Shown here: piece after piece, positions 1 to 5,469 of the stretch
Numbering within the stretch: the first letter of the stretch is position 1
Layout of the letters: every line of letters starts with the position of its first letter
NCBI GenBank assembly: GCA_964427505.1
Contig: CAYRUO010000021.1
Coordinates: 1-17,467, forward strand
Length of the DNA: 17,467 bases
Source of the DNA: Thermanaerothrix sp034436175
GTDB lineage: Bacteria; Chloroflexota; Anaerolineae; Anaerolineales; Anaerolineaceae
Reading direction: 5' to 3'
Made by a program: the position numbers and the translations under genes
Notes under the pieces: generated by a model
Seen by the model: the letters and a program-made list of their open reading frames with translations, nothing else
Told to the model about the DNA's origin: nothing
Database searches by the model: none

Positions 1-59
1 CGATCCGCGAAGGTGGCTTGACCGTGGGTGCCGGCGTCATCACCAAGATTTTGGACTAA
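1..59 (+). CDS. tuf: Elongation factor Tu, C-terminal end (5' truncated by window)
   Basis: The first in-frame codons, from base 3, read IREGGLTVGAGVITKILD and then TAA at 57-59. This matches the invariant C-terminus of EF-Tu (domain III, IREGG-TVGAG-V), the GTPase that carries aminoacyl-tRNA to the ribosomal A site. Only the last 18 residues are inside the window, so nothing can be said about the G domain. It lies 42 bp upstream of rpmG on the same strand, the common tuf-rpmG-secE-nusG order, which supports the call despite the short fragment. Confidence 0.93.
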   Translation, partial: IREGGLTVGAGVITKILD

Positions 60-101
60 CGGTAACGATTTGCCCGCAAGGGCTGAACGAGGTGAGAAGG
101 T

Positions 102-272
102 ATGGCATCTAAGAAGAAAGATATCCGCCTGGTGATCACGCTGGCGTGCACCGATTGCAAGGAGCGTAATTACACCACCGAGAAGAACCGCCGCAACGAT
201 CCCGGGCGTCTGGAGATCAAGAAATACTGTCCGCGTTGCCGCAAGCACACCTTGCATCGCGAGACCAAGTAG
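102..272 (+). CDS. rpmG: 50S ribosomal protein L33
   Basis: A 56-residue basic protein with the normal length and signature of L33, a small subunit protein near the E site of the 50S particle. It starts MASKKKDIRLVITL and contains two Cys pairs, C16-x2-C19 and C43-x2-C46. This is therefore the zinc-binding (C+) type rather than the zinc-free paralogue. The ATG at 102 follows a purine-rich GAGGTGAGAAGG stretch at 90-100 that can act as a ribosome binding site. It sits between tuf and a tRNA-Trp gene, in the translation cluster. No second rpmG copy is visible in the window. Confidence 0.95.
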   Translation: MASKKKDIRLVITLACTDCKERNYTTEKNRRNDPGRLEIKKYCPRCRKHTLHRETK

Positions 273-284
273 GATTCGGGCGCG

Positions 285-310
285 TTATAACTCGTTTTTT
301 GAGTTATAAT
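285..310 (+). promoter_or_regulatory. Perfect inverted repeat overlapping a consensus -10 box before tRNA-Trp
   Basis: TTATAACTC (285-293) and GAGTTATAA (301-309) form a perfect 9-bp inverted repeat around a GTTTTTT loop. The right arm includes TATAAT (305-310), a perfect sigma-70 -10 hexamer placed 15 bp before the mature tRNA 5' end. No good -35 hexamer is visible 16-18 bp upstream. I read it as a promoter for the tRNA-secE-nusG transcript, possibly with an operator-like palindrome. An AT-rich terminator for tuf-rpmG is the alternative, but no T-run follows the stem. Confidence 0.4.
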
Positions 311-325
311 AATGTAACGCAATGC

Positions 326-399
326 AGGCCAGTAGCTCAATTTGGCAGAGCGCCTGTCTCCAAAACAGGAGGTTGTGGGTTCGAGTCCTGCCTGGCCTG
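326..399 (+). tRNA. trnW: tRNA-Trp (anticodon CCA)
   Basis: A complete 74-nt cloverleaf can be folded by eye. The acceptor stem is AGGCCAG (326-332) with CTGGCCT (392-398), followed by discriminator G399, as expected for bacterial tRNA-Trp. U8-A9 are at 333-334. The D stem is GCTC/GAGC, and the anticodon stem is CCTGT/ACAGG (353-357/365-369) with loop CTCCAAA and CCA anticodon at 360-362. The T loop TTCGAGT is at 380-386. The 3' CCA tail is not encoded, because C400 C401 T402 follow, so it must be added by a nucleotidyltransferase. Location between rpmG and secE is a widespread bacterial arrangement. Confidence 0.97.
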
Positions 400-412
400 C
401 CTCAATGAAGGG

Positions 413-438
413 GACGCCGTCGGTAAGGGGACGGCGTC
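413..438 (+). other. GC-rich hairpin between tRNA-Trp and secE
   Basis: GACGCCGT (413-420) pairs perfectly with ACGGCGTC (431-438) around a 10-nt loop, starting 14 nt after the tRNA and ending 13 nt before the secE ribosome binding site. No U-run follows, so it is unlikely to be an intrinsic terminator. It may be a processing or stabilising element where the tRNA is cut out of a tRNA-mRNA transcript. Confidence 0.4.
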
Positions 439-462
439 TGCCCTGAAAACAAGGAGTATGGT

Positions 463-807
463 GTGGCGAAGCAAACGGTGAAATCCAAGCCCAATACCAA
501 ACCTCAGGCTGCGGTGGCTGAAAAGCCCAAGGCGGTCGAAAAGGCGAAGCCGGTGGAGAAACCTAAGGCGGTGGAAAAGCCAAAGACGCCGGAGAAGGCG
601 CGGCCAGCCGAGAAGGCCAAACAGCCTAATGCTATTGTGCGCTGGTGGCGCGAGACGCTGGGCGAACTGCGCAAGGTGACCTGGCCCACGCCCGAGGAAG
701 CCTGGCGGTTGACCAAGATTGTGCTGGTAACCATGTTTGCCATGAGTGTGGTGTTGGGTTTGTTGGATTTCCTGTTCTCGTGGTTGATTCGGTTGATCCT
801 GAGTTGA
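463..807 (+). CDS. secE: Preprotein translocase subunit SecE with repeat-bearing N-terminal extension
   Basis: SecE is the small subunit of the SecYEG protein-conducting channel in the inner membrane; it clamps SecY. Of 114 residues, the C-terminal ~55 form the conserved core: an amphipathic segment with LGELRKVTWPT, the SecE signature, followed by a single transmembrane helix of about 25 residues. The first ~54 residues are Lys/Pro/Glu/Ala-rich. Residues 19-54 are six imperfect copies of a six-residue unit such as VEKPKA or PEKARP. The start is GTG at 463, chosen because AAGGAG (451-456) lies 6 nt upstream; the ATG at 458 is out of frame and soon stops. It precedes nusG, as is usual. Confidence 0.93.
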   Translation: MAKQTVKSKPNTKPQAAVAEKPKAVEKAKPVEKPKAVEKPKTPEKARPAEKAKQPNAIVRWWRETLGELRKVTWPTPEEAWRLTKIVLVTMFAMSVVLGLLDFLFSWLIRLILS

Positions 808-833
808 GGTTTTATCGGGTGAGAGTGTAAGCA

Positions 834-1517
834 ATGATGGTGCCAGAAGGCGAGATGAGCGAGAAGAAGCGAAAAACGTCGCGACGCAAGGCGCAGGAAA
901 GCGCGCCTGAGGTTGCTTCCGGCGCCGCGGCGAAGATGGAAGCGAGCAGCGCATCCACGGCGGAGGGGTATGAACCCCTAGAACAAACCAATAAAGAGCG
1001 CGCGTGGTATGTGATTCACTGCTACTCGGGCTACGAAAACAAGGTGCGCCACAACTTAGAACAGCGCATCGAGACGATGGGGATGAAGGATAAGATCTTT
1101 GAGGTCATCGTCCCCACCCAGGAAGAAATCGAGGTCAAGGACGGCAAGCGCCGCGTGGTGGAGCGCCATGTATTTCCGGGCTATGTCCTGGTCAACATGA
1201 TCCTGGACGATGAATCCTGGTTTGTGGTGCGCAATACCCCCGGTGTGACCGGTTTTGTGGGCATGGGTAACCAGCCGACGCCACTGCGTCCGGAAGAAGT
1301 GGCGCAGATCCTCAAACGCATGGAAGCCGAGGCGCCGCGGGTCAAGGTGACCTTCAAGGTGGGCGAACGGGTGCGTATCATTGATGGACCGTTCAACGAC
1401 TTCCGGGGCACGGTGGCCGATATTGACCAGGAACGCAATAAGGTGCGGGTGATGGTCAATTTCTTCGGGCGTGAGACGCCGGTGGAGTTGGACTTTTTGC
1501 AGGTGGAGAAAGCGTAA
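834..1517 (+). CDS. nusG: Transcription termination/antitermination factor NusG
   Basis: NusG binds RNA polymerase and couples it to ribosomes or Rho. The NGN domain spans about residues 56-162 (WYVIHCYSGYENKV, then VFPGYVLV and NTPGVTGFVG). The KOW domain spans about 172-225 and contains GERVRIIDGPFNDFRGTV. The 227-residue length exceeds the usual ~180 because of a charged, Ala/Ser-rich N-terminal extension of about 50 residues. Two starts are plausible. ATG 834 has GGTGA 11 nt upstream; ATG 855 (MSEKKRKTS) has AAGG only 4 nt upstream and would give 220 residues. The gene follows secE by 26 bp. A terminator-like hairpin after the stop probably lowers read-through into rplK. Confidence 0.95.
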   Translation: MMVPEGEMSEKKRKTSRRKAQESAPEVASGAAAKMEASSASTAEGYEPLEQTNKERAWYVIHCYSGYENKVRHNLEQRIETMGMKDKIFEVIVPTQEEIEVKDGKRRVVERHVFPGYVLVNMILDDESWFVVRNTPGVTGFVGMGNQPTPLRPEEVAQILKRMEAEAPRVKVTFKVGERVRIIDGPFNDFRGTVADIDQERNKVRVMVNFFGRETPVELDFLQVEKA

Positions 1518-1519
1518 AC

Positions 1520-1540
1520 AACGGGCGCCAGCCCGTTTTT
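1520..1540 (+). terminator. Short hairpin plus T-run after nusG
   Basis: AACGGGC (1520-1526) pairs with GCCCGTT (1531-1537) around GCCA, and T1536-T1540 forms a five-base T-run. This has the form of a small intrinsic terminator three bases past the nusG stop. Because rplK lies 55 bp downstream with no obvious new promoter, it may be leaky or an attenuator rather than a full stop. Confidence 0.5.
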
Positions 1541-1570
1541 AGTGGGAGGGTGATCCCCAAAACACCCGCT
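1541..1570 (+). promoter_or_regulatory. Structured rplK leader, possible L1 autoregulatory site
   Basis: AGTGGG (1541-1546) can pair with CCCGCT (1565-1570) with one G-U pair. It encloses an inner GGG-TGAT-CCC hairpin (1548-1557) and an asymmetric A-rich internal loop. In many bacteria L1 represses the rplK-rplA mRNA by binding a leader that mimics its 23S rRNA site, which also combines two helices with an asymmetric loop. The location fits, but the match to an L1 consensus is my inference. Confidence 0.25.
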
Positions 1571-1595
1571 AAAACCACGAAAGGAGTAGGTAAAA

Positions 1596-2021
1596 GTGGC
1601 GAAGAAACTCAAAGCAGTCGTAAGGTTGCAGTTGGTGGCGGGAAAAGCCAATCCGGCCCCGCCGGTCGGCCCTGCCCTGGCCGGGCATGGGATCAACATT
1701 ATGGCGTTCTGCAAGGAATACAACGCGCGCACGCAGAATCGTGCCGGTGAGGTCATTCCGGCAGAAATCAGCATCTACACCGATGGGTCATTCACCTTTG
1801 TGCTCAAATCGCCGCCGGCCTCGGTGTTGTTGAAGAAAGCCGCCGGTATTGAAAAGGGTTCACCGGCCCCCAATCGTCAGAAGGTGGGCAAGGTCACCCG
1901 CGCGCAGATCCGCGAGATCGCCGAAATTAAGATGAAAGATATGAATGCCGTAGATCTGGAAGATGCGATGCGCCAGATCGAAGGCACTGCCCGCAACATG
2001 GGCATTGTCGTCGTTGACTAA
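1596..2021 (+). CDS. rplK: 50S ribosomal protein L11
   Basis: L11 forms the base of the L7/L12 stalk with 23S rRNA and is part of the GTPase-associated centre. The 141-residue product has the normal length. The N-terminal domain has VRLQLVAGKANPAPPVGPAL and the GHGINIMAFCKEYNART segment, followed by the C-terminal rRNA-binding domain (KVGKVTRAQIREIAEIKMKD, then RNMGIVV). The GTG start at 1596 gives the expected AKKLKAVVRLQL N-terminus and has AAGGAG (1581-1586) 9 nt upstream. rplA follows after 46 bp, so the two are co-transcribed in the usual L11-L1 order. Confidence 0.97.
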   Translation: MAKKLKAVVRLQLVAGKANPAPPVGPALAGHGINIMAFCKEYNARTQNRAGEVIPAEISIYTDGSFTFVLKSPPASVLLKKAAGIEKGSPAPNRQKVGKVTRAQIREIAEIKMKDMNAVDLEDAMRQIEGTARNMGIVVVD

Positions 2022-2067
2022 TCTTAGGTGGGAGGGCGTTTGCCCGTCAGGACCACGAGGAGAGACT

Positions 2068-2787
2068 ATGGCAAAGCACGGAAAGAAATACCTAGCCGCA
2101 AAAGCAAAAGTAGATGCCGGACGCGCCTATTCCCCGGAAGAGGCGCTGAAACTGGCCAAAGAAACTTCGATTACGAACTTTGATGGTACGGTGGAAGTGC
2201 ACCTGCGCATGGGGCTGGATCCGCGCCAGGCCGATCAGCAGGTGCGCGATGTGGTCGTTCTGCCCCACGGCTTGGGCAAGACGGTGCGTGTGCTGGTCTT
2301 TGCCCAGGGTGAAGCGGCGGCCATTGCGCAACAGGCCGGCGCCGATTACGTGGCTGATAGCGATGAGTGGATCAGCAAGATCCAAGGTGGCTGGACGGAT
2401 TTCGATGTTGCCATTGCCACCCCGGACATGATGAGCAAAGTCGGGCGCTTGGGGCGTGTGCTCGGTCCACGCGGTTTGATGCCCAACCCCAAGGCGGGGA
2501 CGGTGGTACCGGCGGATGACCTGCCGCGCGTGATCCGCGAGGCTAAGGCGGGGCGTGTGGAATTCCGCATGGACAAGACCGCCAACATCCATGTCCCGAT
2601 CGGCAAGGTGTCGTTTGACGTGGATAAACTCTACGCCAACATGGCCGCACTGATGGACGCGATCAAGAAAGCCAAGCCCGCCGCGGCCAAGGGTACGTAC
2701 ATCAAGCGCGTTACCGTGACGACGACCATGGGGCCCGGCATCCGGGTAGACCCGGTGCAGGCACAATCTATGGTGGTCAAGGAGTGA
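2068..2787 (+). CDS. rplA: 50S ribosomal protein L1
   Basis: L1 forms the mobile stalk beside the E site and in many bacteria also represses its own mRNA. The 239-residue product carries the hallmark LGPRGLMPNPKAGTV segment and the MDKTANIHVPIGK stretch near the C-terminal half. The frame is open further upstream, but the start is ATG 2068. It gives the standard MAKHGKKY N-terminus and is preceded by GAGGAGAG at 2057-2064. An upstream start at 1963 would overlap rplK by ~60 bp and add a non-homologous segment. The next gene is separated by a 215-bp regulatory leader. Confidence 0.97.
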   Translation: MAKHGKKYLAAKAKVDAGRAYSPEEALKLAKETSITNFDGTVEVHLRMGLDPRQADQQVRDVVVLPHGLGKTVRVLVFAQGEAAAIAQQAGADYVADSDEWISKIQGGWTDFDVAIATPDMMSKVGRLGRVLGPRGLMPNPKAGTVVPADDLPRVIREAKAGRVEFRMDKTANIHVPIGKVSFDVDKLYANMAALMDAIKKAKPAAAKGTYIKRVTVTTTMGPGIRVDPVQAQSMVVKE

Positions 2788-2847
2788 GGTTAAGGCACAC
2801 GAACGAGAGATTAATCGTCGTTCTGTGATTAACAAATGAGCAATTTG

Positions 2848-2905
2848 CTTCACCGTAGAAAGCAGGTGCCCCGTAGGGGCTTAATATCCCGCCGAGGTGA
2901 AGACC
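2848..2905 (+). promoter_or_regulatory. Ribosomal protein L10 leader (autoregulatory mRNA element)
   Basis: The stretch has the conserved look of the L10 leader RNA family. CTTCACC (2848-2854) closes with GGTGAAG (2896-2902). Inside are AGCAGG, a tight GCCCC-GTA-GGGGC hairpin (2868-2880), the conserved TTAATA, and CCCGCCGAGG. In known systems the L10/(L12)4 complex binds this fold, which mimics its 23S rRNA site, and represses rplJ-rplL. It lies 100 bp before rplJ, directly upstream of an intrinsic terminator. The closing strand 2896-2905 can alternatively pair with the terminator's left arm, giving a switch. Confidence 0.85.
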
Positions 2906-2939
2906 AAGAGAAGCAAAACTACCTCCAAAGGTAGATTCG

Positions 2940-2981
2940 AGGTCTTTGCCCGGCGCCTGCAGGCAAAGACCTTATTTTTTT
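2940..2981 (+). terminator. Intrinsic terminator (attenuator) in the rplJ leader
   Basis: AGGTCTTTGCC (2940-2950) pairs perfectly with GGCAAAGACCT (2962-2972) over 11 bp, followed by TTATTTTTTT. This is a textbook intrinsic terminator ending 22 nt before the rplJ start. Its left arm, 2941-2950, is complementary over 10 positions (two G-U) to 2896-2905 at the 3' end of the L10 leader, so terminator and antiterminator are mutually exclusive. A small CTACCT/AGGTAG hairpin (2919-2934) lies between. Confidence 0.88.
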
Positions 2982-3002
2982 GTGGAAAGGAGGTGACATT
3001 CA

Positions 3003-3536
3003 TTGGCCTTTACAAGGAAAGAAAAGACCCAAATGGTGGCGCGCTACGTCGAGTGGATCAAGGCCAGCCAGGGGATGATCGTCCTTTCGTTCACCAAGAT
3101 GAACATGAAGGAGATTGACGCCCTGCGGGCTAAAGTGCGCGAGGCCGGCGGCGAGTTGCATGTGGTCAAAAACACCCTGGTCAAACTGGCGCTTCAGGAA
3201 GTGGGCTATCCCACCGACGGCCTGTTTGAAGGCTCATCGCTGGTTGGCTTCGCCTTCCAGGATGCGCCGGCGCTGGCGAAGGTGTTGAACGAAGCCACGC
3301 GCAACTCCGAGATCTTCGCCCTCAAGGGCGGTTACCTGGGCCCGCGGCGCATCACCGCCGAGCAGGTCAAAGCGCTGGCCGATCTACCGCCGCTACCGGT
3401 TATGCGGGCGCAATTGCTGGGCGTTATCTCAGCCCCGGCGGCGCGCCTGGTGCGCACCCTGGCCGAGCCAGCGCGTGCTTTGGCCTCTGTGGTCAAGGCC
3501 TACTCCGAAAAGGAAGCCCAACCCGCAGCGGCTTAA
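3003..3536 (+). CDS. rplJ: 50S ribosomal protein L10
   Basis: L10 anchors the L7/L12 dimers to the ribosomal stalk. The 177-residue product has the expected N-terminal RNA-binding part (ARYVEWIKASQGMIVLSFTKM, cut short here to its key region, then LRAKVREAGGELHVVKNTLV). The C-terminal helix binds L12, and the tail is Ala/Glu-rich. The start is TTG at 3003, an uncommon codon. It is supported by a near-perfect AAAGGAGGTGA ribosome binding site (2986-2996, GGAGG 9 nt upstream) and by the N-terminus AFTRKEKT expected of L10. The next in-frame ATG would remove ten conserved residues. Expression is probably set by the upstream L10 leader and attenuator. Confidence 0.95.
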   Translation: MAFTRKEKTQMVARYVEWIKASQGMIVLSFTKMNMKEIDALRAKVREAGGELHVVKNTLVKLALQEVGYPTDGLFEGSSLVGFAFQDAPALAKVLNEATRNSEIFALKGGYLGPRRITAEQVKALADLPPLPVMRAQLLGVISAPAARLVRTLAEPARALASVVKAYSEKEAQPAAA

Positions 3537-3673
3537 TCGTGTCGTCACATCCGGGAATCCTCTCGTTCACCATGACGGAGACCTGGCCCGGAATAGCGGA
3601 TGTCAACTAACCTGATGACGTTTTAGGGTGTCATAATCTTAAAACAACTAGAAACTAAAGGAGATGATTAACC
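3537..3673 (+). promoter_or_regulatory. rplJ-rplL spacer with hairpin and extended -10 promoter candidate
   Basis: This 137-bp gap is long for a ribosomal operon. ACATCCG (3547-3553) can pair with CGGATGT (3597-3603), closing an imperfect stem-loop. Downstream, TG-T-CATAAT (3629-3637) resembles an extended -10 promoter element without a clear -35. Either could raise rplL output over rplJ, as several L7/L12 copies are needed per L10. AAAGGAG (3657-3663) is the rplL ribosome binding site. Confidence 0.3.
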
Positions 3674-4060
3674 ATGGCTGATCTGGAAAAACTGGTTGAA
3701 GAACTGAGCCAACTGACCGTCCTCGAGGCAGCCGAACTGGTCAAGAAACTGGAAGAGAAGTGGGGCGTTTCCGCCGCCGCACCGGTTGCCGCCGTTGCGG
3801 CCATGCCGGCTGCGGGTGCTGCAGCCGCCGCCGAACCGGTTGAGGAAAAGACCGAGTTCGATGTGGTGATCAAGGACGCCGGCCCCAAGAAGATCGAGAC
3901 GATCAAGGTCATCCGCCAATTGACCAACCTGGGTCTGGTGGAAGCCAAGCAGATGGCCGAGACCGCGGGCGCCAAAGTGCTCACCGGTGTGAGCAAAGAG
4001 GTCGCGCAGGACGCCAAGGCCAAACTCGAGGCCGCCGGCGCGGTGGTCGAGATCGTCTAA
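3674..4060 (+). CDS. rplL: 50S ribosomal protein L7/L12
   Basis: L7/L12 is the multicopy stalk protein that recruits and activates translational GTPases. The 128-residue acidic protein has all three parts. The N-terminal dimerisation helices (ADLEKLVEELSQLTVLEAAE) are about residues 2-35. An Ala/Pro-rich flexible hinge spans about 38-57. The C-terminal globular domain runs from EKTEFDVVIKDAG through KIETIKVIRQLTNLGLVEAK. ATG 3674 is preceded by AAAGGAG 10 nt upstream. It is the last gene of the ribosomal block: a hairpin terminator and a convergent gene follow, so rpoB is not its neighbour here. Confidence 0.97.
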   Translation: MADLEKLVEELSQLTVLEAAELVKKLEEKWGVSAAAPVAAVAAMPAAGAAAAAEPVEEKTEFDVVIKDAGPKKIETIKVIRQLTNLGLVEAKQMAETAGAKVLTGVSKEVAQDAKAKLEAAGAVVEIV

Positions 4061-4088
4061 GCCTTTCTGAGACCCTCGGTCAAACCGA

Positions 4089-4124
4089 AAAGCGGGCAAC
4101 CATCTTAGGTGGGATGCCCGCTTT
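4089..4124. terminator. Bidirectional hairpin terminator between rplL and the convergent oxidoreductase
   Basis: AAAGCGGGCA (4089-4098) pairs with TGCCCGCTTT (4115-4124), a perfect 10-bp stem with a 16-nt loop. The T-run is short on the plus strand, and on the minus strand TTTT then CGGTTT follows. The hairpin lies between convergent stop codons (4060 and 4145), so it can serve both transcripts. Confidence 0.75.
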
Positions 4125-4144
4125 GCATTAAAGGGGAAAATGGA

Positions 4145-5443
4145 TCAGGCGGCCAAATCACTCAGGATAAGGCGCGCCGCCTGTCGTGCGATTTGCACCG
4201 CATAGTTTGTGCCGCGATCCCAGGGGTATACCTGGCTCATGCTGGCGAAATACAGGCCGCGCAGGGGGGTGCGGATGGCGGGGATGTTGCGGCTGTGGTT
4301 GATCAAGGGGATGGGCTGGGCGTAGGGAGTGCGGAACAGCCAGGCCTCACGCACCCAATCGGGCGAGAATTTGGGGTTAAAGCGGGTGAGCGCCGGTAGG
4401 AAGCGCGCCAGCAAGTCCTCTTTGCTTAGGTGGAAGTATTCGTGGTCTGGGTCAAGGTAATCACCGCAGTAGACGATGTGATCGCCGCCGAAATGCTCCG
4501 GAGAAACAAAGTTGGTGTGCTCTACCAGCGCCAGAAAGGGAAAACCGGCGCTTTTCGGCAGGTTGAACCAGTAGTAGCCCTCTTCTGAAAGGCGGTGGCG
4601 CAGCGCCAATACCAAAGCCACCGCGCCCATGCTCTTCAGGCGCAGTAAGCCCTCTAAGTAGTTGCCCGGTAAATCGGGCGCCAGGCGGGCTAAGAGTGTG
4701 GGGCTGGTGGTAACCAGACAGGCGGTGACGTCTTCCGAAGCGCCGCCGGGCAAGGTGAGGGTGACCCCTCCCTCGGCACGAGGGCGGATCTGTTCCACCG
4801 GTGTGTTCAGGCGAATGACCACGCCGCGTTCTTGCAGATAAGCGGCAAAAGCATCGGCAAAGGCCTGAAAACCTCCCTCAAACGTGCCCAGGCGGGTAGT
4901 ACGGGCTTTGAGACGCGCCCAGAACCAGGCCATGTTGACCTCAGCGTAATGCGGGCCGAATTTACCCACCAAAAGCGGCTTGTAGAGAATGCCGTAGAGC
5001 CGCGCGCCATAGGCTTTACGCAGCCAGGCATCGGCGGTATGCTTTTCCAACGGCTGCCAGGGGGCCAGGTAGCGCAGGTAAGCGGTGACCAAGCCGAAAC
5101 GCGCCTTATCCAGCAGGGTGAAGCCGGGGAAGAGCAACGCCGCCAGTGGGGAATCCAACGGGTAGAAACGTTCATTATAGAAAACAACGGTTTTAGGGCG
5201 GGGGAAGATCACTTTGTCCTGCCAGCCCAATTCGCGGATTAGGCCCAGCATGTCGCGGTCGCTTTGGAACCAGTGGTGGTAAAAGCGCTCCACCGACCAA
5301 GACCAGTGTGGGGCTTTGAATCCCGCCGAAAGCCCGCCCACGTAGTCAGCGGCTTCGAAGATAGTCACCTCGTGGCCGGCGTTGCGCAGGTCGTAGGCGG
5401 CGGCCAGCCCACCAAAGCCTGCTCCGATGATGGCAATTTTCAT
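4145..5443 (-). CDS. FAD-dependent oxidoreductase (amine oxidase / UDP-galactopyranose mutase-like)
   Basis: The 432-residue product begins with a Rossmann dinucleotide fold: IIGAGFGGLAAA at residues 5-16 (GxGxxG), an acidic E30 at the end of the second strand for the FAD ribose, and a GG motif at 36-37. The C-terminus has LYFASMSQVYPWDRGTNYAV, the second FAD-contact region of amine-oxidase/protoporphyrinogen-oxidase-like and UGM-like enzymes. The substrate cannot be read from sequence. Its flippase-like neighbour 26 bp upstream suggests lipid- or glycan-related chemistry (inference). The start is ATG 5443, because the fold begins at once with MKIAIIGAG and GGGAG lies upstream; the frame is open to 5521, but that part looks non-coding. 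It is last in the operon and ends at the shared terminator. Confidence 0.85.
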   Translation of the reverse strand: MKIAIIGAGFGGLAAAYDLRNAGHEVTIFEAADYVGGLSAGFKAPHWSWSVERFYHHWFQSDRDMLGLIRELGWQDKVIFPRPKTVVFYNERFYPLDSPLAALLFPGFTLLDKARFGLVTAYLRYLAPWQPLEKHTADAWLRKAYGARLYGILYKPLLVGKFGPHYAEVNMAWFWARLKARTTRLGTFEGGFQAFADAFAAYLQERGVVIRLNTPVEQIRPRAEGGVTLTLPGGASEDVTACLVTTSPTLLARLAPDLPGNYLEGLLRLKSMGAVALVLALRHRLSEEGYYWFNLPKSAGFPFLALVEHTNFVSPEHFGGDHIVYCGDYLDPDHEYFHLSKEDLLARFLPALTRFNPKFSPDWVREAWLFRTPYAQPIPLINHSRNIPAIRTPLRGLYFASMSQVYPWDRGTNYAVQIARQAARLILSDLAA

Positions 5444-5469
5444 CCTGAACTCCCTCGCTGGTGTAATTC

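Noticed and set aside
324..400. 77-nt tRNA boundary with GCAGGCC/GGCCTGC as acceptor stem
   Set aside because: The helix exists, but U8-A9 and the T stem position fix the true 7-bp acceptor at 326-332/392-398 with discriminator G399; the outer pairs lie beyond the mature ends.
517..624. Repeat tract in secE considered as a CRISPR or tandem DNA repeat
   Set aside because: Units are 18 bp, in frame, imperfect and without spacers; they are a protein-level repeat.
337..954. Long minus-strand open frame across tRNA-Trp, secE and the start of nusG
   Set aside because: It is antisense to well-supported genes and a tRNA, is Arg/Leu/Phe-rich in the pattern expected from reading Lys/Glu-rich coding sequence backwards, and lacks a ribosome binding site.
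1963..2067. N-terminal extension of L1
   Set aside because: The frame is open, but it overlaps rplK, has no homology to L1, and a proper ATG with ribosome binding site exists at 2068.
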